A stretch of 64,000 nt of DNA from Hymenobacter daecheongensis DSM 21074 (lineage in GTDB: Bacteria; Bacteroidota; Bacteroidia; Cytophagales; Hymenobacteraceae): positions 558,001 to 622,000 of the forward strand of contig NZ_FQYN01000002.1 in assembly GCF_900141805.1 (NCBI RefSeq), written 5' to 3'. This document shows, one piece after another, positions 8,997 through 20,900 of the stretch. The translations under genes and the position numbers were made by a program. Positions within the stretch are counted from its first letter, which is position 1; each line of letters opens with the position of its first letter. The notes beneath the pieces were generated by a model. The model saw nothing but the letters and a program-made list of their open reading frames with translations. It was not told the DNA's origin and ran no database searches.

Positions 8997-9023
8997 AACT
9001 TATTCAACGGGTGAAACCGGTCC

Positions 9024-9329
9024 TCAGACTTTGATTTCAACGTCAACGCCGCTGGGCAACTCCAGCTTCATCAAGGCATCTACCGTCTTCGACGAAGTCG
9101 AGTAGATATCCACCAGACGCTTGTAGGTGCAGAGCTGGAATTGCTCCCGGGCCTTCTTGTTCACGTGGGGCGAACGAAGCACGGTGAATTTTTCCTTGAC
9201 GGTCGGCAAGGGAATAGGACCGCTCACGATAGCGCCCGTAGCCTTCACCGCCTTCACAATCTTCTCCGACGATTTGTCCACCAAGTTGTGGTCGTAGGAT
9301 TTGAGTTTGATGCGAATTTTCTGATTCAT
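9024..9329 (-). CDS. rpsJ: 30S ribosomal protein S10
   Basis: S10 is a small-subunit head protein and, as NusE, a partner of NusB in antitermination. The 101-residue protein starts [20 protein letters not shown] and includes [28 protein letters not shown] in sections, all diagnostic. It is the last gene of the str-type operon, 21 bases after fusA, and is followed by a strong terminator rather than by rplC. Confidence 0.98.
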   Translation of the reverse strand: MNQKIRIKLKSYDHNLVDKSSEKIVKAVKATGAIVSGPIPLPTVKEKFTVLRSPHVNKKAREQFQLCTYKRLVDIYSTSSKTVDALMKLELPSGVDVEIKV

Positions 9330-9350
9330 GTGATGTTGAGTGAAAGCGGG

Positions 9351-11495
9351 TTAGCGAATGGAGTTACCCTTCTGCTTGGCAATGATGCCTTCGGCAAGGT
9401 TTTGCGGCACCTGGTCGTAGTGCGAGAACGTGAGCGACGCCGAAGCGCGACCCGACGAAATCGTACGGAGCGTGGTTACGTAGCCGAACAGCTCCGACAG
9501 CGGAACGTCGGCCTTTACCACGTTCAGACCACCTTTGGTGTCCAAACCTTTCATGATACCGCGACGACGGTTCAGGTCACCGGTTACGGAACCCGTGTAC
9601 TCGTCGGGCGAAACTACTTCTACCGCCATGATGGGCTCAAGCAGCTTCGGACCGGCCAGACGACCAGCTTCGCGGAAACCACCACGGGCGGCGAGTTCGA
9701 AAGACAGGGCGTCCGAGTCAACGTCGTGATACGAACCGTAGAACAGGCGCACGCGCATGCCTTCGATTGGGAAGCCGGCCAGCGGGCCGTTCTTCATAGC
9801 CTCTTCGAAGCCTTTCTGAACCGGGGCAATGAATTCGCGCGGGATAACACCACCGGTGATGCCGTTTACGAACTCCAGACCTGGCTTCTCCGGATCGGTT
9901 TCTTTCGGGCCCAGCTCGAACTGGATATCACCGAATTTACCCCGACCACCAGTTTGTTTCTTGTAGGTTTCGCGGTGCTCCACCTTCTTGGTCAGAATCT
10001 CCTTATAGGCTACCATTGGGGCGCCCTGGTTGATTTCAACCTTGAATTCACGACGCATACGGTCGATAATGATTTCAAGGTGAAGCTCACCCATACCTTT
10101 CAGTACCGTCTGGCCCGTCTCGGGGTCGGTCTGTACTACCAGGGTAGGATCTTCTTCCACGAGCTTAGCAATGGCCATACCCATCTTGTCCATGTCCGCC
10201 TGGGTCTTAGGCTCGATGGCGTAGCCGATTACCGGCTCCGGGAAGCTCATCGACTCGAGGACGATGCGCGTCTTCTCGTCGGTCAGCGTGTCGCCGGTCT
10301 TGATGTCCTTGAAGCCAACGCCGGCAGCAATGTCGCCGGCCTGGATCTTGTCGATCGGGTTCTGCTTGTTGGAGTGCATCTGCATCAGACGCGAGATACG
10401 CTCCTTCTTGTTCGTGCGGTTGTTGTGCACGTACGAGCCGGCATCCAGCACGCCACTGTAGCAGCGGAAGAAGCACAGACGGCCCACGAAGGGGTCAGTG
10501 GCAATCTTAAACGCCAAAGCGGTGAAGGGCTCCGAGTTGTCGGGGTGACGCTCGATTTCCTCGCCCGTGTCGGGGTTTGTGCCAATGATGGGAGGCATAT
10601 CCAGCGGCGAAGGCAGGTAGGCCATTACGCCGTCCAGCATCGACTGTACGCCTTTGTTTTTAAAGGCCGAACCGCACATTACGGGCGAGAACTTCATGTC
10701 GATAACCGCCTGGCGGATAACGACCATCATTTCCTCTTTCGTGATGGAATCAGGGTTCTCGAAGAACTTCTCCAGCAGCGCGTCGTCGTACTCGGCAACG
10801 CTTTCTACCAGCTTCTGACGCCACTCGGCTACCGTGTCCACCAAATCCGCGGGAACCGGGATTTCGTGGTACGACTTGCCCTGGGTAGCATCATCCCATA
10901 CGATGGCCTTACCAGTCAGCAGGTCAACGACACCCTTGAAGGTATCCTCGGCGCCGATTGGAATTTGCAGCGGTACGGGGTTGGCACCCAGCTTTTCCTT
11001 GATTTCGGATACGGCCTTGAAGAAGTCAGCACCGGCACGGTCCATCTTGTTGACGAAGCAGATGCGGGGCACCTTGTACTTGTCAGCCTGACGCCATACG
11101 GTTTCCGACTGCGGCTCCACGCCCGATACGGCGCAGAACAGAGCAACGGCACCATCGAGTACGCGCAGCGAGCGTTCCACTTCTACCGTGAAGTCAACGT
11201 GGCCGGGAGTATCGATGAGGTTGATCTTGTACTGCTTGGTGTCCGGGGTTGGGTCACCGTTAGCATCGGTCGGGTAGTTCCAGAACGTAGTAGTAGCAGC
11301 CGACGTGATGGTGATACCACGCTCCTGCTCCTGCTCCATCCAGTCCATCGTGGCGGCACCTTCGTGCACTTCCCCGATCTTGTGGGTCTTACCGGTATAG
11401 TAGAGAATGCGCTCCGACGTGGTGGTTTTACCAGCATCGATGTGCGCCATAATCCCGATATTCCGGAGGTATTGCAGATCTTTATTAACAGCCAT
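9351..11495 (-). CDS. fusA: translation elongation factor G
   Basis: EF-G is the GTPase that drives translocation and, with RRF, ribosome recycling. The 714-residue protein has the G1 motif AHIDAGKTT (residues 17-25), G3 DTPGHVDF, G4 NKMD, and the later domains including the domain IV region with [12 protein letters not shown]. The length is normal. It lies between rpsG and rpsJ in the str operon. The 103-base gap upstream contains a short inverted repeat (AGTGAATG/CATTCACT). Confidence 0.99.
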   Translation of the reverse strand: MAVNKDLQYLRNIGIMAHIDAGKTTTSERILYYTGKTHKIGEVHEGAATMDWMEQEQERGITITSAATTTFWNYPTDANGDPTPDTKQYKINLIDTPGHVDFTVEVERSLRVLDGAVALFCAVSGVEPQSETVWRQADKYKVPRICFVNKMDRAGADFFKAVSEIKEKLGANPVPLQIPIGAEDTFKGVVDLLTGKAIVWDDATQGKSYHEIPVPADLVDTVAEWRQKLVESVAEYDDALLEKFFENPDSITKEEMMVVIRQAVIDMKFSPVMCGSAFKNKGVQSMLDGVMAYLPSPLDMPPIIGTNPDTGEEIERHPDNSEPFTALAFKIATDPFVGRLCFFRCYSGVLDAGSYVHNNRTNKKERISRLMQMHSNKQNPIDKIQAGDIAAGVGFKDIKTGDTLTDEKTRIVLESMSFPEPVIGYAIEPKTQADMDKMGMAIAKLVEEDPTLVVQTDPETGQTVLKGMGELHLEIIIDRMRREFKVEINQGAPMVAYKEILTKKVEHRETYKKQTGGRGKFGDIQFELGPKETDPEKPGLEFVNGITGGVIPREFIAPVQKGFEEAMKNGPLAGFPIEGMRVRLFYGSYHDVDSDALSFELAARGGFREAGRLAGPKLLEPIMAVEVVSPDEYTGSVTGDLNRRRGIMKGLDTKGGLNVVKADVPLSELFGYVTTLRTISSGRASASLTFSHYDQVPQNLAEGIIAKQKGNSIR

Positions 11496-11598
11496 GTCTA
11501 TTTGAATGAGTGAATGTGTGATTAGTGCCTGAGCAGCCGGCGGAGTGTGGCCTTAACCAAACCCCGGGGCTACGCATTCACTGAAGCACTCATCTATG

Positions 11599-12066
11599 TT
11601 AGAAGCGGAAGTGCGAGAAGGCCTTGTTAGCCTCGGCCATACGGTGGGTGTCGTCCTTCTTTTTCACGGAAGCACCTTCCCCTTTGGCGGCAGCAATGAT
11701 TTCGCCGGCCAGCTTGTCCTTCATGGTTTTCTCACCACGACGACGGGCGTACTGAATCATCCATTTGGCACCTACCGAGATACGACGGTCGGGGCGAACT
11801 TCGATTGGCACCTGGAAGGTAGCACCACCTACGCGGCGGCTCTTCACTTCTACGGTCGGCATCACGTTGTTCAGTGCCTTGCGCCACATTTCCAGGCCAT
11901 TTTCCTTCGTGCGCTGCTCTACAATTTCGCAGGCGTCGTAGAAAATGCCGTAGGCAAGGTTTTTCTTTCCGTCATACATCATGTAATTGACGAAACGGGT
12001 TACCAGCGTCTCCTTGAACTTGGGGTCGGGCAGGAGGATGCGCTTCTTTGGTTTTGACTTTCTCAT
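11599..12066 (-). CDS. rpsG: 30S ribosomal protein S7
   Basis: S7 nucleates assembly of the 16S rRNA 3' domain and contacts the E-site tRNA. The 155-residue protein starts [17 protein letters not shown] and contains [19 protein letters not shown] and the C-terminal [14 protein letters not shown] end ([11 protein letters not shown]). It lies 85 bases downstream of rpsL. Confidence 0.98.
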   Translation of the reverse strand: MRKSKPKKRILLPDPKFKETLVTRFVNYMMYDGKKNLAYGIFYDACEIVEQRTKENGLEMWRKALNNVMPTVEVKSRRVGGATFQVPIEVRPDRRISVGAKWMIQYARRRGEKTMKDKLAGEIIAAAKGEGASVKKKDDTHRMAEANKAFSHFRF

Positions 12067-12151
12067 GGGTTCAGATGTGAGCCGGATGGCGGGAGCCGCG
12101 GGATAAGAACCATTTTCTATCCAACGCGGGGCCCGACTCCACTCGTATCAA

Positions 12152-12580
12152 TTACTTTTTCTTGCCGGGGGCTGGCTTGCCACCTTTGCCGGTCGCCACT
12201 GGCTGACCTGGCTTCGGACGCTTGGCACCATACTTCGAGCGACGTTGCGTACGGCCGTTTACACCGGCTGTATCGAGGGCACCACGGATGATGTGGTAAC
12301 GTACGCCCGGAAGGTCTTTCACACGACCACCACGGATCAGCACGATGCTGTGCTCCTGCAGGTTGTGACCTTCACCCGGAATGTAGGCGTTAACCTCTTT
12401 GCCGTTGGTGAGACGCACACGGGCCACTTTGCGCATAGCCGAGTTCGGCTTTTTGGGCGTGGTGGTGTACACACGGGTGCATACGCCACGGCGCTGCGGG
12501 CACGAGTCAAGGGCGGGCGACTTCGACTTGGTCGTCAGCTTCTCGCGGCCTTTTCGTACTAATTGGTTAATGGTAGGCAT
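12152..12580 (-). CDS. rpsL: 30S ribosomal protein S12
   Basis: S12 sits at the decoding centre and is the target of streptomycin-resistance mutations. The 142-residue protein has [12 protein letters not shown], the loop [18 protein letters not shown] with the lysine at the usual streptomycin position, and [17 protein letters not shown]. The last 18 residues or so form a basic Gly/Pro/Lys tail. It is the first gene of the str operon and has a well-formed promoter 50 bases upstream. Confidence 0.98.
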   Translation of the reverse strand: MPTINQLVRKGREKLTTKSKSPALDSCPQRRGVCTRVYTTTPKKPNSAMRKVARVRLTNGKEVNAYIPGEGHNLQEHSIVLIRGGRVKDLPGVRYHIIRGALDTAGVNGRTQRRSKYGAKRPKPGQPVATGKGGKPAPGKKK

Positions 12581-12629
12581 TTACGGAATGGTTTGTCAAG
12601 GAGGGTTCTCTCCCAAAAAATTAGGCTTG

Positions 12630-12660
12630 CAAAGGTATAGAAGTCGGGGCGAAATAGCAA
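12630..12660 (-). promoter_or_regulatory. promoter of the rpsL-rpsG-fusA-rpsJ operon
   Basis: On the minus strand a TTG at 12660-12658 is separated by exactly 20 bases from TACCTTTG at 12637-12630. This is a full match to the Bacteroidota TTG-N19/20-TAnnTTTG promoter. The rpsL ATG is at 12580. Confidence 0.8.
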
Positions 12661-12745
12661 ACGGGTTGAAATAGTTTGTTTTAGGAAACTCTGACTGCTA
12701 GTAAACCGGCAGTGCTCCTACTCTGCTGCTATTCATTTTAACGCG

Positions 12746-12778
12746 AAAAGGCCTTCAACTCGAAGTCGAAGGCCTTTT
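12746..12778 (-). terminator. intrinsic terminator after the DUF3467 gene
   Basis: Eleven-base perfect arms (AAAAGGCCTTC at 12746-12756 and GAAGGCCTTTT at 12768-12778) surround an 11-base loop. It lies 25 bases after the DUF3467 stop codon and before the rpsL promoter. Confidence 0.75.
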
Positions 12779-12803
12779 CCAGGATGCTATAACATCAGGA
12801 AGC

Positions 12804-13139
12804 CTACGCCTCCCCCATCGTGCCGCCGAAGTTCATTGGGAAGCTGGGCGAGTCGGGTTGCTGCTTGATGGGGCCGAAGGTTTGCTCGAACCGCTCGATG
12901 TTGTCGGCCAGGGCCGAGAGCAGGCGCTTGGCGTGCTCGGGCGTGACGACGATGCGAGCCTTCACCTTGGCCTTGGGCAGGCCGGGCATCAGGCGAATGA
13001 AGTCGATGACGAACTCGCTGCTGCTGTGCGCAATCATGGCCAGGTTGGCGTACTCGCCCTCGGCAATTTCCTCCGACAGCTCAATGTTGATGGCGTTCGG
13101 GTCCGCCTGCGGGGCGTTGGGGTCTTGGGGCTGGTTCAT
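12804..13139 (-). CDS. DUF3467 domain protein
   Basis: This small cytoplasmic protein of 111 residues belongs to the DUF3467 family, whose function is not established. Seen here: an N-terminal stretch rich in N, Q and P, a core with EGEYANLAMIAHSSSEFVIDF and GLPKAKVKARIVVTPEHAKRLL, and a Pro/Gly-rich end. It sits alone between rpoC and rpsL with its own -7 element (13184-13191) and terminator. The placement between transcription and translation genes suggests a housekeeping role, but that is only inference. Confidence 0.85.
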   Translation of the reverse strand: MNQPQDPNAPQADPNAINIELSEEIAEGEYANLAMIAHSSSEFVIDFIRLMPGLPKAKVKARIVVTPEHAKRLLSALADNIERFEQTFGPIKQQPDSPSFPMNFGGTMGEA

Positions 13140-13183
13140 ATCAGAAACATGGGTGTGAAAGAGGCGGGCTTTTTCAGAATGAC

Positions 13184-13191
13184 CAAAGCTA
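13184..13191 (-). promoter_or_regulatory. -7 promoter element for the DUF3467 gene
   Basis: The minus strand reads TAGCTTTG, an exact TAnnTTTG match, 45 bases upstream of the DUF3467 ATG. It begins about 10 bases after the rpoC terminator hairpin. Confidence 0.6.
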
Positions 13192-13200
13192 CTAAAAAGA

Positions 13201-13234
13201 GAAAAGCCGGCCGGATTGCTCCGGTCGGCTTTTC
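13201..13234 (-). terminator. intrinsic terminator after rpoC
   Basis: Fourteen-base arms (13201-13214 and 13221-13234) pair with one mismatch around a 6-base loop; the stem core is GCCGGCCGG/CCGGTCGGC and ends in TTTTC on the minus strand. It lies 22 bases after the rpoC stop codon. Confidence 0.8.
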
Positions 13235-13255
13235 TACTACTTATTTCAGCGCAGA

Positions 13256-16200
13256 CTACTCCGAAACGGAGGTTTCACGCTTGCCAACCCGCGACGCCCG
13301 TTTCGTTCCCGTTTCCGGGGCTTCCGCTTTGGCCGCTTGCTGGGCTTCGAGTTCCTCTTTCGAGCCGACAATCTGACGAGTATACTCGCGCAGACCGGTA
13401 CCGGCCGGAATCAGGTGCCCGACGATTACGTTCTCCTTCAGGCCCAACAGCTCATCGGCCTTGCCACGGATGGCAGCTTCCGACAGAACCTTGGTAGTCT
13501 CCTGGAACGAAGCCGCCGAGATGAACGACTGCGTGCCCAAAGAGGCCTGCGTGATGCCCTGCAGCGTCGGACGGGAAACCGAAGGCTGAGCATCGCGCAC
13601 TTCCACCAAGCGGAGGTCACGGCGTTTCAGGCTGCTGTTCTCGTCGCGCAGCTTGCGGGCGCTCAGGATCTGACCGGGCTTCAGGATCGTGGAATCACCG
13701 GCATCCGTTACCACCTTCATGTCGATGATGGTATCGTTTTCCTCCATGAAGATAATCTTGTCGATTACCTGATGCTCCAGGAACGTGGTGTCGCCGGCGT
13801 CGAGGATAACCACCTTCTGCATCATCTGGCGAACTACCACCTCGATGTGCTTGTCGTTGATTTTTACCCCCTGCAAGCGGTACACTTCCTGAATCTCGTT
13901 CACGAGGTACTCCTGCACGGCACCCGGACCCTGAATGCTCAGGATATCCGAAGGCGTGATGGCACCATCCGAGAGCGGCATACCAGCGCGGATGAAGTCG
14001 TTGTCCTGCACCAGAATGTGCTTGGACAGCGGCACCATGTACTTCTTCTTGACGCCATCTTTCGACTCGACGAAGATTTCACGGTTACCACGCTTCACGG
14101 TGCCGTAGGTCACCACGCCATCGATTTCCGACACGACGGCCGGGTTCGACGGGTTGCGGGCTTCGAACAGTTCCGTAACGCGGGGCAGACCACCGGTAAT
14201 ATCGCGCGTCTTGCCAACAGCCCGAGGAATCTTGGCCAGGATGTGTCCGGCTTTGATCTTCTCGTTGTTGTCGACATTGATGTGCGAACCCACCGGAATG
14301 CTGTAAGCACGCTGGCCTTCTTCGATATCCTTCTTGCCGGCCTTCACGATGATGGACGGGTTCTGGGCTTTGTCGCGCGATTCGATAATTACCTTCTCGC
14401 GGTGACCCGTCTGCTCATCCGACTCCTCACGGTAGGTCACGCCTTCCGTAATGGCATCGTAAACAACCGTACCATCGAACTCGGCCAGAATAACAGCGTT
14501 GTACGGATCCCAGTTGTTCAGCTCCTGGCCCTTCTCCACTTCCTGACCTTCGTCAACGAGCAGGAACGAGCCATAAGGAACGTGGTTCGAGATGAACACC
14601 TTACCGGTGCCCTTCTCCACAATGCGGATTTCGCCCGAGCGACCCATCACCACTTTGGTCTTCTCACCTTCGGCGTTGACGGAATCCACGGTGCGGATGT
14701 CTTCGAACTCAACCACGCCGGCAAACTTGGCCTTGATGTTGGCTTCCACCGCAATGTTGGAGGCCGTACCACCCACGTGGAAGGTACGCAGCGTGAGCTG
14801 GGTGCCAGGCTCGCCAATCGACTGGGCGGCAATAACGCCCACGGCTTCCCCCTTCTGGACCATGCGGCCCGAGGCGAGGTTACGGCCGTAGCACTTGGCG
14901 CAGATACCACGCTTGCTTTCGCAGGTCAGTACCGAGCGAATTTCCACCGACTCGATGCTGGTAGCGTCGATACGGCGGGTGGTGTCCTCCTTGATTTCCT
15001 CGCCCGAAGCCAGGATAACCTCGTCGGTCAGCGGGTCCACAATATCGTGCACCGTAACCCGGCCCAGGATTCGCTCCGACAGGGGCTCTACCACGTCCTC
15101 GTTATCCTTCAGGGCGAAGGTTTCGATGCCGCGTAGTGTACCGCAGTCGTTTTCGTTTACGATTACGTCCTGCGACACGTCCACCAGACGACGGGTCAGG
15201 TAGCCGGCGTCGGCCGTTTTCAGAGCCGTATCGGCCAGACCTTTCCGGGCACCGTGGGTCGAGATGAAGTACTCGATAACGTCTAGGCCTTCTTTGAAGT
15301 TGGACAGGATCGGGTTTTCGATAATCTCACCTACCGAACCCTGGAGAGACTTCTGCGGCTTAGCCATCAGACCCCGCATACCGCCGAGCTGACGAATCTG
15401 CTCGCGCGAACCGCGGGCGCCGGAGTGCATCATCATGTAAATCGAGTTGAAGCCCTGGTTCTCCTTTTCGAGGCGACCCATGAGGGTTTCAGTGATTTGG
15501 TTGTTGATACGCGTCCAGATGTCGATAACCTGGTTGTAACGCTCGTTGTCGGTAATCAGACCCATCTGGTAGTTCTGGGTTACCGCTTTCACGTCGTTCT
15601 GCGCCTGCAGTACCAGGGCATCCTTCTCCTTCGGAATCTGGATGTCGCCCAGACCCATGCTCAGACCACCTTTGTAAGCCGACTGGAAGCCCAGCGTCTT
15701 GATGTCGTCGAGGAACTGCGCGGTGCGGGCCATACCCGTGCGCTTGAACACCATCGAAATGATCTGCTGGAGCTTTTTCTTGGTCAGCAGCTCATCCACG
15801 AAACCGACTTCGGTGGGCACGAGCTGATTGAAGAGCACGCGGCCGGCCACGGTTTCGATGATTTTCGGCACCAACTCATCCTGCTCATCGCGCACCATCG
15901 TGCGCACCTTGATGTAGGCGTGCTTCGACAGAACTCCTTCGTTGATGGCAATAACCACCTCCTCGTCGGAGTAGAACATCATGTCCTCGCCGTCGATTTT
16001 CTCCTCGGGCGTGCTGCGCTTGCCTTTGGTCACGTAGTACAGACCCAGAACCATGTCCTGCGACGGTACCGCGATGGGCGCGCCGTTGGCCGGGTTCAGG
16101 ATGTTGTGCGAGGCCAGCATCAGCATGGAGGCTTCCAGAATAGCGGCCGGGCCCAGGGGCACGTGCACAGCCATCTGGTCACCGTCAAAGTCAGCGTTGA

Positions 16201-17611
16201 AGGCCGTACAAACCAGCGGGTGCAGCTGGATAGCCTTACCCTCGATGAGGCGCGGCTGGAACGCCTGGATACCCAAGCGGTGCAGAGTTGGAGCCCGGTT
16301 GAGCAATACTGGGTGGCCTTTCAGCACGTTCTCCAGGATGTCCCATACCACGGCGTCCTTGCGGTCCACAATCTTCTTGGCCGACTTTACCGTCTTCACG
16401 ATACCGCGCTCAATAAGCTTGCGGATGATGAACGGCTTGAACAGCTCGGCCGCCATGTTCTTGGGCAAACCGCACTCGTGCAGCTTCAGTTCGGGGCCTA
16501 CCACGATAACCGAACGACCGGAGTAGTCGACGCGCTTACCGAGCAGGTTCTGACGGAAGCGGCCCTGCTTGCCTTTCAGCATATCGGACAGCGACTTCAG
16601 GGCGCGGTTGCCTTCGGCGCGCACGGCATTCACCTTGCGCGAGTTGTCGAACAGCGAATCCACGGCTTCCTGCAGCATGCGCTTTTCGTTCCGCAGAATC
16701 ACTTCCGGCGCCTTGATTTCGATCAGGCGCTTGAGACGGTTGTTGCGGATAATCACGCGGCGGTACAGGTCGTTCAGGTCGGACGTGGCGAAACGGCCAC
16801 CGTCGAGCGGAACGAGGGGGCGCAGCTCCGGCGGAATCACGGGCACCATGCGGATGACCATCCACTCGGGCTTGTTTTCCACGCGGGTGGCGGCGTCGCG
16901 GAAAGCTTCCACCACGCGCAGGCGCTTTAGCGCCTCTGCCTTCCGCTGTTGCGAGGTTTCGTGGGCAGCCGAGTCGCGCAGGCTGTAGGAAAGCTCATCG
17001 AGGTTGATGCGCTCCAGCAGCATGTACAAGGCATCGGCACCCATGCGGGCGATGAACTTGTTGGGGTCCTCGTTCGGCAGCATCTGGTTCTCCCGGGGGA
17101 GCTTATCGATGATGTCGAGGTATTCGTCTTCGGTCAGGAAGTCGAGTTGCTGCACGCCTTCTTCGGCGAGGGCGCCCGGCTGGACAACTACGTACCGCTC
17201 GTAGTAGATAATCTGGTCGAGCTTCTTGGTGGGCAGGCCCAGCAGGTAGCCGATTTTATTGGGCAGGGACTTGAAGTACCAGATGTGGGCAACGGGCACC
17301 ACCAGCTCGATGTGGCCCATCCGCTCACGGCGTACTTTCTTCTCGGTCACCTCCACGCCGCAACGGTCGCAGATGATGCCTTTGTAGCGAATCCGCTTGT
17401 ATTTGCCGCAGTGGCATTCCCAGTCCTTCACCGGACCGAAAATCCGCTCGCAGAACAGGCCGCCCATTTCGGGCTTGTACGTCCGGTAGTTGATCGTCTC
17501 GGGCTTCACAACCTCGCCGTTCGACCGCTCCAAGATGGATTCGGGCGAGGCCAGCGAGATAGTGACTTTCGAGAAGTCCTGCACCAGTTTTTTGTTTTTT
17601 GCAAACGCCAT
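13256..17611 (-). CDS. rpoC: DNA-directed RNA polymerase subunit beta'
   Basis: The beta' subunit forms the clamp and catalytic centre of RNA polymerase. The 1451-residue protein carries the N-terminal zinc site ([23 protein letters not shown], in parts), the catalytic NADFDGDQM motif with three Mg-binding aspartates, the trigger-loop region ([21 protein letters not shown], in parts) and a second zinc site around [13 protein letters not shown]. The C-terminal tail is rich in A, E and K. It lies downstream of rpoB with a gap of 339 bases. Confidence 0.99.
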   Translation of the reverse strand: MAFAKNKKLVQDFSKVTISLASPESILERSNGEVVKPETINYRTYKPEMGGLFCERIFGPVKDWECHCGKYKRIRYKGIICDRCGVEVTEKKVRRERMGHIELVVPVAHIWYFKSLPNKIGYLLGLPTKKLDQIIYYERYVVVQPGALAEEGVQQLDFLTEDEYLDIIDKLPRENQMLPNEDPNKFIARMGADALYMLLERINLDELSYSLRDSAAHETSQQRKAEALKRLRVVEAFRDAATRVENKPEWMVIRMVPVIPPELRPLVPLDGGRFATSDLNDLYRRVIIRNNRLKRLIEIKAPEVILRNEKRMLQEAVDSLFDNSRKVNAVRAEGNRALKSLSDMLKGKQGRFRQNLLGKRVDYSGRSVIVVGPELKLHECGLPKNMAAELFKPFIIRKLIERGIVKTVKSAKKIVDRKDAVVWDILENVLKGHPVLLNRAPTLHRLGIQAFQPRLIEGKAIQLHPLVCTAFNADFDGDQMAVHVPLGPAAILEASMLMLASHNILNPANGAPIAVPSQDMVLGLYYVTKGKRSTPEEKIDGEDMMFYSDEEVVIAINEGVLSKHAYIKVRTMVRDEQDELVPKIIETVAGRVLFNQLVPTEVGFVDELLTKKKLQQIISMVFKRTGMARTAQFLDDIKTLGFQSAYKGGLSMGLGDIQIPKEKDALVLQAQNDVKAVTQNYQMGLITDNERYNQVIDIWTRINNQITETLMGRLEKENQGFNSIYMMMHSGARGSREQIRQLGGMRGLMAKPQKSLQGSVGEIIENPILSNFKEGLDVIEYFISTHGARKGLADTALKTADAGYLTRRLVDVSQDVIVNENDCGTLRGIETFALKDNEDVVEPLSERILGRVTVHDIVDPLTDEVILASGEEIKEDTTRRIDATSIESVEIRSVLTCESKRGICAKCYGRNLASGRMVQKGEAVGVIAAQSIGEPGTQLTLRTFHVGGTASNIAVEANIKAKFAGVVEFEDIRTVDSVNAEGEKTKVVMGRSGEIRIVEKGTGKVFISNHVPYGSFLLVDEGQEVEKGQELNNWDPYNAVILAEFDGTVVYDAITEGVTYREESDEQTGHREKVIIESRDKAQNPSIIVKAGKKDIEEGQRAYSIPVGSHINVDNNEKIKAGHILAKIPRAVGKTRDITGGLPRVTELFEARNPSNPAVVSEIDGVVTYGTVKRGNREIFVESKDGVKKKYMVPLSKHILVQDNDFIRAGMPLSDGAITPSDILSIQGPGAVQEYLVNEIQEVYRLQGVKINDKHIEVVVRQMMQKVVILDAGDTTFLEHQVIDKIIFMEENDTIIDMKVVTDAGDSTILKPGQILSARKLRDENSSLKRRDLRLVEVRDAQPSVSRPTLQGITQASLGTQSFISAASFQETTKVLSEAAIRGKADELLGLKENVIVGHLIPAGTGLREYTRQIVGSKEELEAQQAAKAEAPETGTKRASRVGKRETSVSE

Positions 17612-17950
17612 GTAGAAAGCTGTTAGCTGTTGGCTTTGTATGCTGTCCGTTAGATGCGCCGGCCTTAAGGCTGGTCGGAAAGAACGGAACAGTTCGACTC
17701 TGCGAAAAGTGCTCTGCGGTTCGGATAGGTACGCCGCGCAGTAGATTTTGCTAGGTCAGGATAGATACGCCTGAACTTGGGCAAGTCCGGGCGGCTGCGG
17801 TCAACTTAAGCCGGGAAGTAGTCTCGTTCTGACCTTATCTCGGAACGACGCCGGCGGCAGTATGTATCGGTTGCCCGATCCGCGTATGTTCAAAAGGCAC
17901 TGAAACGGGAGCTGCCGATGCACCAGCACCGGCAACTCCGTATTCAGACC
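17612..17950 (-). other. rpoB-rpoC intergenic region with a hairpin
   Basis: This 339-base gap is unusually long for rpoB-rpoC. It contains no supported gene. A hairpin directly after rpoB has arms at 17906-17917 and 17930-17940 (core GGAGTTGCCG/CGGCAGCTCC on the minus strand) and is followed by a mildly T-rich stretch. No TAnnTTTG element was found on the minus strand. It could modulate read-through into rpoC. Confidence 0.4.
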
Positions 17951-20900
17951 TTAGTCAAGCGTGATTTCCAGGGCCAGTCCGCGTAGCTCGTGGATGAGTA
18001 CGTTGAACGACTCGGGGATATTCGGCTTGGGCAGTACGTCGCCTTTAACGATGGCTTCGTAGGCCTTGGCCCGACCTACCACATCATCCGACTTCACCGT
18101 CAGGATTTCCTGCAGCACGTTCGACGCGCCGAAGGCTTCCAGGGCCCACACTTCCATTTCACCGAAGCGCTGACCACCGAACTGCGCCTTACCACCCAGC
18201 GGCTGCTGCGTGATGAGCGAGTACGGCCCGATGGAGCGGGCGTGCATCTTGTCGTCCACCAGGTGACCCAGCTTCAGCATGTAGATAACACCCACCGTAA
18301 TCGGCTGGTCGAACTGCTGACCGGTCAGACCATCGTGCAGGTACGAACGGCCGAACTTGGGCAACCCGGCTTCCGTGAGCTCCTTCGATACTTCCTCTTC
18401 GGTAGCACCGTCGAAAATCGGGGTAGCGTAGGTGCGGCCCAGCTTGAGGCCAGCCCAGCCCAGTACGGTTTCGTAAATCTGCCCGATGTTCATCCGGCTT
18501 GGTACGCCCAGCGGGTTCAGCACGATGTCCATCGGCGTGCCATCGGCTAGGAACGGCATGTCCTCATCGCGCACGATGCGGGCTACCACGCCTTTGTTAC
18601 CGTGACGACCAGCCATTTTATCCCCCACCTTCAGCTTGCGCTTCTTAGCGATGTATACTTTGGCCAGTTGCACGATGCCGGCTGGCAATTCATCGCCAAC
18701 TTCCAGCGTGAACCGCTCGCGCTTGAAGCGGGCCGTGATGGTGTTGCGGCGCTTGGCGTAGTTTTTCACCAATTGCAGCACCATGCCGTTGATCCGCTCG
18801 TCGGCCGTCCAGTTGTCCAGAATCAGGTCCTTGAAGATATTCACCTCTTCCGGAACGGCGTAGTTGCTCTCGTCCTTATAGAGGTTCTTCTCGGGGAACA
18901 GCCCTTCGTTGATGTTCTTCTTTCCGAACTTCACGCCCTTGCTGATGACCTCGTCGCCAAACTTGTGCTTCACGCCCTGGGAGGTTTTGCCTTCCAACAG
19001 CTGCACCAGCTTCTCAACCATGATGGTGCGCACGGCGCGCAGATCCTTGGAATAGGCCTCCTTCAACTCTTCTACTTCCTTCTTCGACTTGGCCCGCAGG
19101 TTTTTGTCTTTCTTAGGCCGCGAGAACAGCTTGGTGCCGATAACCACCCCTTGCAGGGACGGCGGCGCCTTGAGGGAGGCATCTTTCACATCGCCGGCCT
19201 TGTCGCCGAAGATGGCGCGGAGCAGCTTCTCTTCTGGAGTCGGGTCAGTCTCGCCCTTCGGCGTAATCTTACCGATCAGAATGTCGCCTTCCTTCACCTC
19301 AGCGCCCAAACGGATGATACCGTTGTCGTCGAGGTTGCGCACAGCTTCTTCGCTCACGTTCGGGATTTCCGAAGTAAGCTCTTCCTCGCCGCGCTTGGTT
19401 TCCCGCACTTCGAGCTCGAACTCCTCAATGTGAATCGAGGTGAAAATATCGTCGCGAACTACTCGCTCCGAGATGACGATGGCATCTTCGAAGTTGTAGC
19501 CCTGCCACGGCATGAATGCCACCTGCATGTTGCGGCCCAGGGCTAGCTCACCTTTGTTGGTGCCGTAGCCTTCGCAGAGCGGCTCACCCTTGGTTACGCG
19601 CTGGCCTTTCTTCACCAGCGGCGTCAGGTTGATGCAGGTATCCTGGTTGGTGCGGCGGAACTTGATCAGATCATAGGAAATCTTCTCCGCGTCGAAGCTG
19701 ATCATGATATCGTCAGCCGTCAAATCGTATTTCACTACGATTTTATTAGCATCTACATAGTCAATCACACCATCGCCTTCAGCAACTACCAAAGCCCGCG
19801 AGTCAATGGCCGTGCGGCGCTCCAGGCCCGTGCCCACAATCGGGGCTTCTGGACGGAGCAGCGGCACTGCCTGACGCTGCATGTTCGAGCCCATCAGAGC
19901 CCGGTTGGCGTCATCGTGCTCCAGGAACGGAATCAGCGACGCAGCCACCGATACAATCTGGTTGGGGGCCACGTCCATGTAGGTGTACTCCTGGGGAGCC
20001 ACTACGGGGAAGTCGCCTTCGAAACGGCCTTTTACGAGGTCATTGATGAAGTTACCCTTGTCGTCGATGCGGGCGTTGGCCTGGGCAATGTGGTGGGTGT
20101 CTTCTTCCTCAGCCGTCAGGTATTTCACGGTGTGGCTCACGTCCACCTTACCCTCTTTCACGGCGCGATAAGGCGTTTCAATGAAGCCCATGCCGTTTAC
20201 CCGAGCGTGCACGCACAGCGACGAAATCAGACCAATGTTGGGTCCTTCCGGCGTTTCGATGGTGCAGAGGCGGCCATAGTGGGTGTAGTGAACGTCCCGT
20301 ACTTCGAAGCCGGCACGCTCGCGGCTCAGACCTCCCGGCCCCAGCGCCGATACGCGACGCTTGTGCGTCACCTCAGCCAGGGGGTTGGTCTGGTCCATGA
20401 ACTGCGACAACTGGTTGGTGCCGAAGAAGGAGTTGATAACCGACGAGAGCGTACGGGCGTTGATTAGGTCAACCGGCTTGAAGTCCTCGTTGTCGCGCAC
20501 GTTCATGCGCTCTTTAATGGTCCGCGCCATGCGGGCCAGGCCCACGCCGAACTGGGCGTAGAGCTGCTCACCCACGGTGCGCACCCGACGGTTGCTCAAG
20601 TGGTCAATGTCATCGACCACGGCTTTCGAGTTGATCAGGCCGATCAGGTACTTCACGATCAGGACGATGTCCTCGTTGGTCAGTACCCGGGCTTCCCAGT
20701 TCTTGTCGAGGCCGAGCTTCTTGTTGATGCGGTAGCGGCCCACGTCGCCGAGGTCGTAGCGCTTATCCGAGAAGAACAGCTTCTGGATGATGTCACGAGC
20801 AGTTTCTTCGTCGGGAGCCTCCGTGTTCCGGAGCTGACGATAGATCTGCTCCACAGCTTCCTTCTCCGAGTTGGAGTTGTCCTTCTGCAGCGTGTTATAG

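Noticed and set aside
9141..11513. A 790-codon open frame antisense to fusA
   Set aside because: It mirrors EF-G exactly, and its translation is rich in H, R, V and L without any family motif. Long antisense frames arise from codon bias in GC-rich genes.
13337..17626. Several long plus-strand frames opposite rpoC
   Set aside because: All lie inside rpoC in the antisense direction and have no recognisable domains, signal or promoter.
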